DNA from: Roseisolibacter sp. H3M3-2
GTDB lineage: Bacteria; Gemmatimonadota; Gemmatimonadetes; Gemmatimonadales; Gemmatimonadaceae
Assembly (NCBI RefSeq): GCF_029211165.1
Contig: NZ_JARGEK010000011.1
Location: 1-33,853, forward strand
Length of the DNA: 33,853 nt
Direction of reading: 5' to 3'
A program made the translations under genes and the position numbers. The notes beneath the pieces were generated by a model. The model saw nothing but the letters and a program-made list of their open reading frames with translations, did no database searches and was not told the DNA's origin. The number at the start of each line of letters is the position of its first letter. Positions within the stretch are counted from its first letter, which is position 1. Positions 5,140-12,491 of this stretch are shown one piece after another.

Positions 5140-8100
5140 TCGTACTCCTACTGCGCTCGCGTGCGACCGGACGCCGGTGGTGCTCCTCTTTGTGCTCGTA
5201 CTTGGGGTGGGTATCTCTCCGCTGGCTGCGCAGGGCACGCCCGAGATCGTCCGCGGCCGCGTCCTTGACGACTCGGCGCGCGCGGTGCTCGGTGCCGCCA
5301 TCCACGTCACCCGCGGGCCCGACCGGCTCACGCAGCAGACCACCACCGACAGCGCCGGACGGTATCTCGTCCGCTTCGCGGACGGTACCGGGGACTACCT
5401 GGTCGCGGTCAGCGCCCCCGCCTACCGGCCCGCCAGGCGGCGCGTGCAGCGACAGGGCACCGAACGCGAGTTGGTGGTCGACTTCCAGCTCGCCCGCGAT
5501 CTCTCGGTGCTCGCGGCTGTGCGTGTGCAGGCGCAGCGTCCGACGCGCGCGACCAACACCGTCGGCCCCTTCGTCCCGGAGCCCGGAGCGTCGGAGCGCT
5601 GGCAGGAGGGCGTGAACGCCCAAGTGCCACCATCGCTAGTCAACGACCTCGGTGCCGTCGCGGGGACGATGCCCGGGGTCACCCTCACGCCGGGCGGGGC
5701 GTCGATCCTGGGCGCGAGCGCCGAGTCGAACCTGACCACGCTCAACGGCATGGCGCTGCCGCTCGGCGGCCTGCCGCGTGCCGCCCGCACGGAGACGCGC
5801 GTCACCGGCAGCACCTACGACCCCACCCGGGGCGGCTTCTCGGGGGCCAACATCGACGTGCGGCTCGGGGCCGGGAGCCGCACCATCCAGGAGCGGACCG
5901 CCTTCGTGACGCTGGACGCGCCCCAGCTGCACGTCACCGACGCCGTCGGCCGGGCCACCGGCGCGCAGAGCGGCGGCATTCGGGCCAGCGTGGGCGCGAA
6001 CGGCGAGCTGATTCGCCGCGCCCTGACCTACAATGTGGCGCTCGACGTCACCCGCACGACGAGCGATCCCGCCACGCTGCTCACGGCCAACGCGGCGACG
6101 CTGCGGCGCGGGGGCATCGCGCCCGACTCGGTGACCCGGCTGGTTGGCCTCGCCGGCCGGATCGGCCTCCCGGTCGGTGCGGCAGGCGTGCCGGTGGCGC
6201 GGCGGCGGGACGGCCTCACGTGGCTGGGCCGCCTGGACGACACGCGCGACTCCCTGCGCGTGCGCACCCTGACCAGCTACGCCGCGCTCGTGGATGCGGG
6301 GGCGCTCGGCGCAGGCCCACTCGTCGCCCCCTCGACGGCCGCCGAGCGTCGAGAGCGCACCGCCGGCGCGCAGTTCGTGCAGCGCGACTTCCTCGGCGCC
6401 GGCCGGCGCGTGCTCAACGAGGTCCGTCTCTCCGCGAGTGGTGCGCGCGGCACGGTCGCGCCCTACCTCGCCCTACCCGGCGCCGCGGTGCTCGTGCGCT
6501 CCCCCGCGGACGACGGGGAAGGCACCGGGGAGGCCGACCTGGGCGTGCTCGCGCTCGGCGGGGGCGGCACGCTGCCCGCCGCGCGCGAGAGCTGGACGCT
6601 CGAGGGTGCGAACGAGACGATCTGGAACGCGGGCGGGACGCGCCACCGCTTCAAGGCGCTGGCCTGGGGGCGTGCCGACGGCCTGCGGCAGGAGCCCGAG
6701 GGGAGCCTGCTCGGACGCTGGACCTTCAACTCGCTGGCGGACGTCGAAGCGGGTCGCGCGGCGAGCTACACGCGCACCCTCGCGCAGCCCGTGCGCGCGG
6801 GACGCACGTGGAACGGCGCCACCGCGCTCGCGCACCAGTGGGCGCCGTCCCGGTTCTTCAGCGTGCTCTGGGGCGCGCGGCTGGAGGCGGGCGGCTTCGG
6901 CGGCGCCCCGCCGCGGAACGTGGCCCTGGAGCAGGCGCTCGACGTCCGGACCGGCGTCGCGCCCCTGCGCTGGCACGTCAGCCCCCGCGCGGGCTTCACC
7001 TGGACGTACAACCGCGACGCGCGCAACCGTGCGAGCAGCGCGATGTCGCCGCTCGGCCGCTTCCACCGCCCAGTCGCCGGCGTGGTGCGCGGCGGGATCG
7101 GCGAGTTCCGCGACCTGCTGCGCCCCGGCATGATTGCGGACGCGGCCGCGGGGGCCGGGCTCCCGGGCAGCACGCTGCTGCTGTCCTGCGTCGGCGGCGC
7201 AGCGCCCGTGCCCGACTGGGCACGCCTGCTCGCCGACCCGACGGCGGTCCCCGACCGCTGCGTCGACGGGAGCGGCGTGCTGGCGGAGCGTGCCCCCGCG
7301 GTCGCGCTGCTCGACCCGCGCTGGGACGTGCCACGCAGCTGGCGCGCGTCGCTGGACTGGAACACCAACTTCGGCCGGTGGATGGTGCGCGCGGGCGCGC
7401 TGGCGTCGTACGACCTAGCGCAGCCGGGACTCGTCGACGCGAACTTCGCCGGCGTGCCGCGCCTCGCGCTCGATGCCACGGAGGGGGGACGCCCCGTGTT
7501 CGTGCCGGCAACGGCGGTCGACCCGGCTTCGGGCGCGGTGTCCGCGGCGGCTTCGCGACGTACGCCGGAGTTCGGCCGCGTGGGCGTACGCGCGAGCGAC
7601 CTGCGCGGGCGCGGCGGGCAGCTCACCCTGACGCTCACCCCCGACATCCCCCGGCGGCCGAATGGCGGGGCGGCGTTCGCGACCTCTGCCGCGTACACGC
7701 TGCAGGGCGTCCGGCGCCAGTTACGTGGCTTCGACGGCGCGGCGTTCGGCGATCCGCGCGTGCGCGAGTGGGCGCCGGGATCCGGCGACGCGCGCCACAT
7801 CGTCGTGCTGCAGACGGGCGTGGTCACTCAGCGCCTCGGGGCGCTCACGCTGTTCTCGCGCCTGCAATCCGGGCTCCCGTTCACCCCCCTGGTGCAGGGG
7901 GACGTCAACGGCGACGGTCAGGGTGGCGACCGGGCGTTCGTGCCCGACGTCGGGGCCGAGCGCGATCCGGTGCTCGCCGCGCAGTTGCGCGCATTGCTTG
8001 CCGACGGCGCGCCGGCGGCGCGCCGCTGCGTCGACGCCTTCGCCGGTCGGGTCGCGGCGCGCAATGGGTGTCGCGGGCCGTGGACGCAGACGCTCAACGT

Positions 8101-8896
8101 GCAGTGGAGCCCGCGCCTGCCGGTGCCCGCCAAGTGGTACGGGCGGCTGCAGGCGAACGTCTACCTCGAGAATGTCCTCGGCGGCATCGACCAGCTCGTG
8201 CACGGAGCGGGGAGGGCGCGGGGGTGGGGCACGGCGGCGCTGCCCGACCCGGTGCTGCTCGTGCCCCGGGGCTTCGACGCCGAGGCGCGCCGCTTCCGCT
8301 ACGACGTCAACCCGCGCTTCGCCGACACGCGGAGCGCCAGCACCCTGCTGCGTACCCCGTTCCGCGTCACGCTCGATTTCTCCCTCGACTGGTCGACGGA
8401 CTACGACCTGCAGCGGCTGCGTCGCGCGCTGGAGCCGATGCGCGCGTCCACAGGCCGGTGGGTCGCGCGCTCTGCAGACTCGATTGCCGCGTTCTATCTG
8501 GCGAACACCTCGAGCATCCACCGACTCCTGCTCGCGCAGAGCGACTCCCTCTTCCTCAGCCAGTCGCAGATCGCCGCCCTGCGTCGGAGTGACTCGGTGT
8601 ACGCGGAGCGCGTGCGTGCGGTCTACCTGCCGCTGGGCCGCTTCCTCGCCGCCGCCGGCGGCGCCCCGGCCGGACGTGCGCAGCTCGACAGCGTGGCGGC
8701 CACCGAGCGCGCATACTGGCAGATCTTCTGGGAGCAGCCGGAGATCGCTGACGCAGTGCTGACGCCGGCGCAGCGGCAGCTGATTCCGGTGCTCGTGACC
8801 ATGCTCTCACGCACCGCTCGCGAGCGTAAGACGTACCGGCAGAACTTCCAGTATCCTGTGGCTCTTGATCCGTTGCGTGCACCCGCGCCACGTTGA
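5105..8896 (+). CDS. Cassette 9: TonB-dependent outer-membrane receptor with carboxypeptidase-regulatory-like N-domain (Oar-like)
   Basis: The likely start is ATG 5105, preceded by GGGGAGG five bases upstream; the in-frame TTG 5102 is too close to it. The protein is about 1263 aa. A signal peptide (PVVLLFVLVLGVGISPLAAQ, ending near residue 43) is followed by a carboxypeptidase-regulatory/transthyretin-like domain (about 48-145, IVRGRVLDDSARAVLGAAIHV). Next come a plug-like region (about 175-265, with TMPGVTLTPGGASILG and LNGMALPLGGLPRA), a long beta-barrel, a DVNGDGQGGDRAF calcium-loop-like motif common in Oar-type receptors, and a helical C-terminal extension. Such receptors sit in the outer membrane and import substrates using TonB energy; the substrate is unknown. 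No obvious TonB box is seen after the signal peptide. The gene fills one integron cassette, which is exceptional for its size. Confidence 0.88.
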   Translation: MTSSRRRAIPSDRTPTALACDRTPVVLLFVLVLGVGISPLAAQGTPEIVRGRVLDDSARAVLGAAIHVTRGPDRLTQQTTTDSAGRYLVRFADGTGDYLVAVSAPAYRPARRRVQRQGTERELVVDFQLARDLSVLAAVRVQAQRPTRATNTVGPFVPEPGASERWQEGVNAQVPPSLVNDLGAVAGTMPGVTLTPGGASILGASAESNLTTLNGMALPLGGLPRAARTETRVTGSTYDPTRGGFSGANIDVRLGAGSRTIQERTAFVTLDAPQLHVTDAVGRATGAQSGGIRASVGANGELIRRALTYNVALDVTRTTSDPATLLTANAATLRRGGIAPDSVTRLVGLAGRIGLPVGAAGVPVARRRDGLTWLGRLDDTRDSLRVRTLTSYAALVDAGALGAGPLVAPSTAAERRERTAGAQFVQRDFLGAGRRVLNEVRLSASGARGTVAPYLALPGAAVLVRSPADDGEGTGEADLGVLALGGGGTLPAARESWTLEGANETIWNAGGTRHRFKALAWGRADGLRQEPEGSLLGRWTFNSLADVEAGRAASYTRTLAQPVRAGRTWNGATALAHQWAPSRFFSVLWGARLEAGGFGGAPPRNVALEQALDVRTGVAPLRWHVSPRAGFTWTYNRDARNRASSAMSPLGRFHRPVAGVVRGGIGEFRDLLRPGMIADAAAGAGLPGSTLLLSCVGGAAPVPDWARLLADPTAVPDRCVDGSGVLAERAPAVALLDPRWDVPRSWRASLDWNTNFGRWMVRAGALASYDLAQPGLVDANFAGVPRLALDATEGGRPVFVPATAVDPASGAVSAAASRRTPEFGRVGVRASDLRGRGGQLTLTLTPDIPRRPNGGAAFATSAAYTLQGVRRQLRGFDGAAFGDPRVREWAPGSGDARHIVVLQTGVVTQRLGALTLFSRLQSGLPFTPLVQGDVNGDGQGGDRAFVPDVGAERDPVLAAQLRALLADGAPAARRCVDAFAGRVAARNGCRGPWTQTLNVQWSPRLPVPAKWYGRLQANVYLENVLGGIDQLVHGAGRARGWGTAALPDPVLLVPRGFDAEARRFRYDVNPRFADTRSASTLLRTPFRVTLDFSLDWSTDYDLQRLRRALEPMRASTGRWVARSADSIAAFYLANTSSIHRLLLAQSDSLFLSQSQIAALRRSDSVYAERVRAVYLPLGRFLAAAGGAPAGRAQLDSVAATERAYWQIFWEQPEIADAVLTPAQRQLIPVLVTMLSRTARERKTYRQNFQYPVALDPLRAPAPR

Positions 8897-8908
8897 TCCC
8901 TGCGTGCT

Positions 8909-9037
8909 GTCGAACGTGGCGTTGCAGCAGACGGCGCCCTCACGCATCGTGGTGTGCCGCCCGCCGACGCCGGTGAGCGGAGCCACCCGCGACGCGCCCG
9001 CGAGCTTCGGCGCCGCAGCTGAACTTAGGCGTTAGGT
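8909..9037 (+). repeat. attC9 (129 bp)
   Basis: R'' GTCGAAC is at 8909-8915 and R' GTTAGGT at 9031-9037. The interior is GACGGCGCC / GGCGCCGCAGC with a diverged middle. The right spacer reads ACTTAGGCG rather than the usual ACTTGGGCG. The R'' TCGA core matches cassette 9's own start, not the next cassette. Confidence 0.92.
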
Positions 9038-9065
9038 GACGCGAGCATCGTCGATCCGCACACGC

Positions 9066-9386
9066 ATGCGCAGTCCCCGATTCACCCGCACGCTAATCGT
9101 CATCATCTCCGCAGCGTGTGGCGCGCCAGCTGCCGCGCCCGGCACGGCTGCGCCGCTCGACAGCGCCACCGCCGTCGCACGTGCACGTGCCGCGGTCGCC
9201 CAGCTCTACGCGGACTCGCTGCGCGTGCACGGTCGGCTCAACCGCGGTCCGGATCGCGTCTTCGTTGAGCTCTCACTCGAGGAGGTCGCCCCTGGCGGGC
9301 AGGGGCGCGGGCTGCTGGTCTTCCCGGTCCAGGTCGGGCCGGGGGACTCGGTGAGCATCCTGAGGACCTTCCCGGCGAGCCGGTGA
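9066..9386 (+). CDS. Cassette 10: putative secreted protein or lipoprotein, 106 aa
   Basis: ATG 9066 is preferred because it places a short hydrophobic stretch (TLIVIISAACGAPAA) at the N-terminus. The GTG at 9036 lies inside the R' core and is unlikely. SAAC resembles a lipobox but has Ser instead of Leu at -3, so lipid attachment is uncertain. The mature part has a helix (ATAVARARAAVAQLYADSLRV) and a beta-rich half (DRVFVELSLEEVAPGG, GLLVFPVQVGPGDSVSIL). No family is recognised. The TGA stop lies 13 bp before R''. The cassette ends match over 11 bp. Confidence 0.7.
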   Translation: MRSPRFTRTLIVIISAACGAPAAAPGTAAPLDSATAVARARAAVAQLYADSLRVHGRLNRGPDRVFVELSLEEVAPGGQGRGLLVFPVQVGPGDSVSILRTFPASR

Positions 9387-9399
9387 CGACGCGCTCGTC

Positions 9400-9526
9400 A
9401 CCTAACGTGGCGTTGCAGCTGACCGGCCGCGGGGAGCATCAGGTTGTGCCCTGGCGCACCGCGTCGCACAATCGAGGGCATCGCCCCCGCCGGCCCGATG
9501 CCGGCAGCTGAACTGGGGCGTTAGCT
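9400..9526 (+). repeat. attC10 (127 bp)
   Basis: R'' ACCTAAC is at 9400-9406 and R' GTTAGCT at 9520-9526. It belongs to the GGGGAGCATCAGGTTGTG / TCGCACAATCGAGG family. Confidence 0.93.
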
Positions 9527-9547
9527 CGCACACTACCGACCTGCGAA

Positions 9548-9982
9548 ATGCAACCCGCCCAACCTTCCCCGAGCAGCCGAGGGATCCGCGCCGACGTGCG
9601 CTGGGGCGTGCGGGGCGGGCTCGGGGTAGCCGGCACATACGCGCTCGTCGCCACCGTCATGCGTGTGGCCGGCGGCACGCGCGCGTTCGAGCGGCAGGGC
9701 GTCAGCTACCCGGCAGCCGTCATATCGTACGTCGTGCTGGGCGCGGTTGCCGGCGCGGCCATCGGCCTGTGTCGGCCGGCCCTCCGCCACGGCCTCGGCC
9801 GGGCCGTCGTCAGTCTCGGCGTGGGCCTTATGGTGGCGACGGGGATCACGCTGGTGGCGTCCGGTCACCCGAGCCGGTGGGATGTCGACGAGTACGGGGC
9901 GATCATCCTCGTGGCGCTCGGCGTCTCGGTGGTGCTCGCGCGCGAGTTTCGGCAAGCGGCCACCGCGTCCCGTGCGAGCTAA
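9548..9982 (+). CDS. Cassette 11: four-helix membrane protein, 144 aa
   Basis: The ATG lies 27 bp into the cassette. After an Arg-rich cytoplasmic-type N-terminus there are four hydrophobic segments, near residues 24-44 (GLGVAGTYALVATVMRVAGG), 54-74 (AAVISYVVLGAVAGAAIGLC), 85-105 (AVVSLGVGLMVATGITLVAS) and 116-134 (YGAIILVALGVSVVLA), so it is an inner-membrane protein. No family is recognised. The stop TAA (9980-9982) is formed by R'' AGCTAAC. The cassette's start and end match over 12 bp (GTTAGCTCGCAC), the same end signature as cassette 17. Confidence 0.75.
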   Translation: MQPAQPSPSSRGIRADVRWGVRGGLGVAGTYALVATVMRVAGGTRAFERQGVSYPAAVISYVVLGAVAGAAIGLCRPALRHGLGRAVVSLGVGLMVATGITLVASGHPSRWDVDEYGAIILVALGVSVVLAREFRQAATASRAS

Positions 9983-10075
9983 CGTGGTGTTGCAGCTGAC
10001 GGACGGTTCTCGGACTCGCCTCGCCTCTGGCTCGGCGCTATGATGTCCGCCCGCAGCTGAACTCGGGCGTTAGGC
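9977..10075 (+). repeat. attC11 (99 bp, short class)
   Basis: R'' AGCTAAC is at 9977-9983 and R' GTTAGGC at 10069-10075. The left spacer reads GTGGTGTTGCAGC, one change from the consensus. The stem is short, with TCGCCTCTGGCTCGGCG in the middle. Confidence 0.92.
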
Positions 10076-10093
10076 CGCGACTATCCTCCTCGA

Positions 10094-10381
10094 GTGTTCA
10101 CCGACCCGCCTCTGCCACGACCGCGCCGACTCCGCCGCGTGCTCGCCTCGCCCGGCGTGCGCTACTTCGGGCTGCCCTGGGGCGTGTCGATGGCGCTCGT
10201 CACGCACGGGCGCGACTACGGACTGGCCCCGGCGAGCCTCCTCACCGAACGCTTCGCCGTCACGCTGGCGAGCTACCTGTTGGGCGGCGTACTCGCCGGG
10301 GTCCTCTTCGCGCGCGCCATGCGCGCGATGGGGGCGTCCATCGACCACGTCGGACGTGGGGACGGCGACCCGCCGGCCTAA
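10094..10381 (+). CDS. Cassette 12: small membrane protein, 95 aa
   Basis: The start is GTG 10094, 24 bp into the cassette; no strong ribosome binding site is seen. A basic N-terminus (PRPRRLRRVLASPGVRYFG) is followed by a weakly hydrophobic stretch (LPWGVSMALVTHG) and one clear transmembrane helix near residues 53-76 (FAVTLASYLLGGVLAGVLFARAM). No family is recognised. The stop TAA (10379-10381) comes from R'' GCCTAAC. Size, topology and the attC-borne stop resemble cassettes 4 and 11, but the sequences are not related by eye. Confidence 0.65.
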   Translation: MFTDPPLPRPRRLRRVLASPGVRYFGLPWGVSMALVTHGRDYGLAPASLLTERFAVTLASYLLGGVLAGVLFARAMRAMGASIDHVGRGDGDPPA

Positions 10382-10502
10382 CGTGGCGTTGCAGCTGACC
10401 GGCCGTGGGGAGCATCAGGTGGCGCGCGGGCGGGCCGCATCGCACAATCGAGCGCGTCGCGCCCGCCGGCTCGATGCCGGCAGCTGAACTTGGGCGTTAG
10501 GC
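10376..10502 (+). repeat. attC12 (127 bp)
   Basis: R'' GCCTAAC is at 10376-10382 and R' GTTAGGC at 10496-10502. It belongs to the GGGGAGCATCAGGTGGCG / TCGCACAATCGAG family, closest to attC7 and attC10. Confidence 0.93.
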
Positions 10503-10524
10503 GACGCCACGCATCCGGAACGGC

Positions 10525-10983
10525 ATGACACCTAAGTGGGAGCGGGTCTACACGGTCGACGAGTTCTATGACACGCCGCGCTTCGGCGTAGCGGACTGCG
10601 GCGGCGCGCCGCACGTCTACCGCTCGCTCGCGCTCGACGCCGCCGCCGGAGACTGGCACGACGGCCGGTTCGCGCTCAGCCCCATCGCGCCGGAGTTCGC
10701 GACGCTGGCGGCGGAGGCCGGGGCCATCGAGGAGCGGTTCAGCATCGCGTACTACGGCGGCCAGCTGGAGGAGCCCGAGCGGGACGAGGATTGGGGCGCG
10801 TTGCCCGGCGAACGCGCCCGCTACGACGCGCTCCGCGCGACGCTCGCGCCGCTGCTGGCGGTTGACCCGACGCGCCGGTTTGTGCGTCGCGGCGAGTTCC
10901 GGGGGCGCGCGGCGGCCGTCCCCCGGCCGCGCGGCGTGATCTGCGGCAGCGGCTTCGAGGTGTGCTGGCACGCAGACGGGTGA
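10525..10983 (+). CDS. Cassette 13: conserved-type hypothetical protein, 152 aa
   Basis: The ATG lies 28 bp into the cassette. The protein is soluble, without signal or membrane segments. It begins MTPKWERVYTVDEFYDTPRF, followed by GVADCGGAPHVYRS, an acidic middle and a basic C-terminal GEFRGR segment. The opening (Y-D-x-P-R-x-G-V-A-D-x-x-G-x-P-H-x-Y) looks like a family of uncharacterised proteins seen in many bacteria, but I cannot name it. The TGA stop lies 8 bp before R''. The cassette ends match over 12 bp (GTTAGGCGACGC). Confidence 0.75.
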   Translation: MTPKWERVYTVDEFYDTPRFGVADCGGAPHVYRSLALDAAAGDWHDGRFALSPIAPEFATLAAEAGAIEERFSIAYYGGQLEEPERDEDWGALPGERARYDALRATLAPLLAVDPTRRFVRRGEFRGRAAAVPRPRGVICGSGFEVCWHADG

Positions 10984-10991
10984 ATCGCGTC

Positions 10992-11091
10992 GCCTAACGT
11001 GGCGTTGCAGCAGACGGGCGAGTTTCGGAGTAGCCTCGCCTCCGGCGCGGCCTCGGGTAGATTCGCCCGCAGCTGAACTTGGGCGTTAGGT
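10992..11091 (+). repeat. attC13 (100 bp, short class)
   Basis: R'' GCCTAAC is at 10992-10998 and R' GTTAGGT at 11085-11091. The stem is of the GGGCGAGTTTCGGAGTAGCC / GGTAGATTCGCCC type, shared with attC14. Confidence 0.93.
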
Positions 11092-11118
11092 GACACCCAC
11101 CCTCATCGGTCGGCAGCG

Positions 11119-11487
11119 ATGCACGGCGTCCCCGCCGACCTCGGTCGGCACCTCGAGATGTTCCGCGGCACCACCCTGACTGAGATCGGCGTGGGGCGGT
11201 ACATCCTTCAGTTCCGGTTCGACGGCGGAGTGCGGCCGGTGCTCGGCGTCGAGGGTGACTGGGAGCTGGTCGGTCCCGACGGGCAGCTCCTCGACCGAGA
11301 CGTCGACCCCACGGAGCGGGAGACGTACCGGTTCCACGCGATTCTCAATGGCGAGGTGGTGGGCTACGAGGTGGCCGCCCCCGAATCCTTCACCCTGCGC
11401 TTCGAATCCGGGCACCAACTTCGGGTCTTCGACCGCTCGCCACAGTACGAGTCTTTCTCCATCCAGCCGGGCGACGTAGTGGTCTGA
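11119..11487 (+). CDS. Cassette 14: beta-rich hypothetical protein, 122 aa (possibly DUF6188-like)
   Basis: The ATG lies 33 bp into the cassette. The protein is soluble and acidic with alternating beta-strand-like segments: GRYILQFRFDGGVRPVLGVE, WELVGPDGQLLDRD, EVVGYEVAAPESFTLRFESG and HQLRVFDRSPQYESFSIQPG. The end (a strand of the form L-R-V-F-D-x-S-x-x-Y-E-S-F, then I-x-P-G-D) resembles the small uncharacterised DUF6188-type proteins. That match is from memory and tentative; no biochemical role is known to me. The TGA stop lies 11 bp before R''. The cassette ends match over 12 bp (GTTAGGTGACAC). Confidence 0.75.
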   Translation: MHGVPADLGRHLEMFRGTTLTEIGVGRYILQFRFDGGVRPVLGVEGDWELVGPDGQLLDRDVDPTERETYRFHAILNGEVVGYEVAAPESFTLRFESGHQLRVFDRSPQYESFSIQPGDVVV

Positions 11488-11498
11488 CGCGCCGTGTC

Positions 11499-11597
11499 AC
11501 CTAACGAGGCGTTGCAGCTGACGGGCGAGCTATGGTATGCCTCGGCTGCGCCTCGGCGAAGGGTAGATTCGCCCGCAGCTGAACTTGGGCGTTAGAC
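11499..11597 (+). repeat. attC14 (99 bp, short class)
   Basis: R'' ACCTAAC is at 11499-11505 and R' GTTAGAC at 11591-11597. The left spacer is CGAGGCGTTGCAGC. The stem ends GGGTAGATTCGCCC like attC13. Confidence 0.93.
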
Positions 11598-11620
11598 CGC
11601 ACCCCGCCACGGACTTCGGC

Positions 11621-11878
11621 ATGGAGTTCGATCTCGACCTCGACGAGTTCCTCTGCACCGCGTGCCGGCTCCGGGTGTACGTCACGGCCGTGTACCCGCG
11701 GCCGCTCGGCTCCGCGCCGCCCGAGCGGCTGTGCGCCGCGTGCGCGACGGCGCGCGGCGTGCCCTTCCAGGAGCTCACGGCGCGGCAGAAGGCGGAGTTG
11801 CGACGGCGCGCGCAGGACGAACGGCGCCGCCCGGGGGAGGACCCGCCGCCGGGTGCGGGGCGCGCGCGGCCGCGCTGA
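11621..11878 (+). CDS. Cassette 15: small zinc-ribbon-like protein, 85 aa
   Basis: ATG 11621 is chosen because the upstream frame lies inside attC14. Two CxxC pairs (CTAC near residue 12 and CAAC near residue 38) about 23 residues apart suggest a zinc ribbon or treble-clef-like fold. The C-terminal third is Arg/Glu-rich and likely helical, then disordered (RAQDERRRPGEDPPPG). No signal peptide is present. A nucleic-acid- or protein-binding role is plausible but unproven. The cassette's ends match with one mismatch (GTTAGACCGC against GTTAGGCCGC), the only imperfect pair in the array. Confidence 0.65.
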   Translation: MEFDLDLDEFLCTACRLRVYVTAVYPRPLGSAPPERLCAACATARGVPFQELTARQKAELRRRAQDERRRPGEDPPPGAGRARPR

Positions 11879-11890
11879 GGTGAGCGCGCG

Positions 11891-11983
11891 GCCTAACGTG
11901 GCGTTGCAGCTGACGGGCAGGCTGCGGAGGCGGCTACGCCGCGACGGTTGTAACCTGCCCGCAGCTGAACTCGAGCGTTAGGC
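11891..11983 (+). repeat. attC15 (93 bp, shortest)
   Basis: R'' GCCTAAC is at 11891-11897 and R' GTTAGGC at 11977-11983. The right spacer reads ACTCGAGCG instead of ACTCGGGCG. The stem (GGGCAGGCTGCGG ... TAACCTGCCC) is unlike the other short sites. Confidence 0.92.
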
Positions 11984-12014
11984 GTCCACCATCCTCCTCT
12001 CCGTACGCGCCTGC

Positions 12015-12491
12015 ATGTTGACGCTCCGCGGCCGTGCCGCAGTGTTCCTCCCGCTTCTCCCGCTGGCGGCGTGCACCCACGCGCAGCCCACGCCCGTGGC
12101 GAACGCCGCTCCCGCCGATCCGCGTTGCGTGGCGGTCGCCGACAGCGTGGCGGCGAACACTACCCTCGCCCAGCTCGCGCTCGCGCCGGGGCCCCGCGCG
12201 ATGCGGCCGCCGCGGCTCGGCGCCGACGTCGCGCCTGGGGCATCGGTCGCCGTCACGGTGTTGGTGCGGCCCGACGGCACGGCCGACACGACCCAGCTGG
12301 AGATCCGCGGCAGCACCGACGCGCGCTACGCGGCCGCCGTGCGTCGCCTGCTGGCGAGCACGCGCTTCGCGCCGGTCCGGCTGGCCGGCTGCGCGGTCCC
12401 GGGCCGGTACACCTTCGTCACCACGCGAACGCGCACCGCGGGTGGGGCCACAGATGATCGACGGGCCGAAGTTCGCGGCGGGGACGCCTAA
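12015..12491 (+). CDS. Cassette 16: lipoprotein with TonB C-terminal-like domain, 158 aa
   Basis: The ATG lies 37 bp into the cassette. A signal peptide with lipobox LAAC (cysteine near residue 20) predicts lipid attachment in the envelope. Residues about 77-135 have the TonB C-terminal fold signature: a V-T-V-L-V-x-P-D-G-T-A-D strand, then L-E-I-R-G-S-T-D, A-A-V-R-R-L-L-A-S-T-R-F-A-P-V and a final G-R-Y-T-F-V strand. Known TonB C-terminal domains contact receptor TonB boxes, but many lipoproteins in this lineage carry the domain without acting as transducers. The stop TAA (12489-12491) is part of R''. It shares the array with the TonB-dependent receptor of cassette 9; a functional link is only a possibility. 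Confidence 0.8.
   Translation: MLTLRGRAAVFLPLLPLAACTHAQPTPVANAAPADPRCVAVADSVAANTTLAQLALAPGPRAMRPPRLGADVAPGASVAVTVLVRPDGTADTTQLEIRGSTDARYAAAVRRLLASTRFAPVRLAGCAVPGRYTFVTTRTRTAGGATDDRRAEVRGGDA

Larger units (their letters stand above)
4980..9031 (+). other. Cassette 9: very large (4052 bp) integron cassette
   Basis: This unit runs from core GTTCGAC (4979) to the next crossover at 9031. Its start GTTCGACAGCAC and its end GTGCTGTCGAAC are exact complements over 12 bp and share the non-standard TCGA core, which appears nowhere else in the array. That shows both ends belong to one cassette. No internal attC or GTTAG core with L boxes was seen between 4986 and 8908. It holds one large gene plus a possible short upstream frame. 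Confidence 0.88.

Noticed and set aside
9036-9065. GTG 9036 as the start of the cassette 10 gene
   Set aside because: The codon lies inside the R' core GTTAGGTG; ATG 9066 puts the hydrophobic signal-like segment at the N-terminus.
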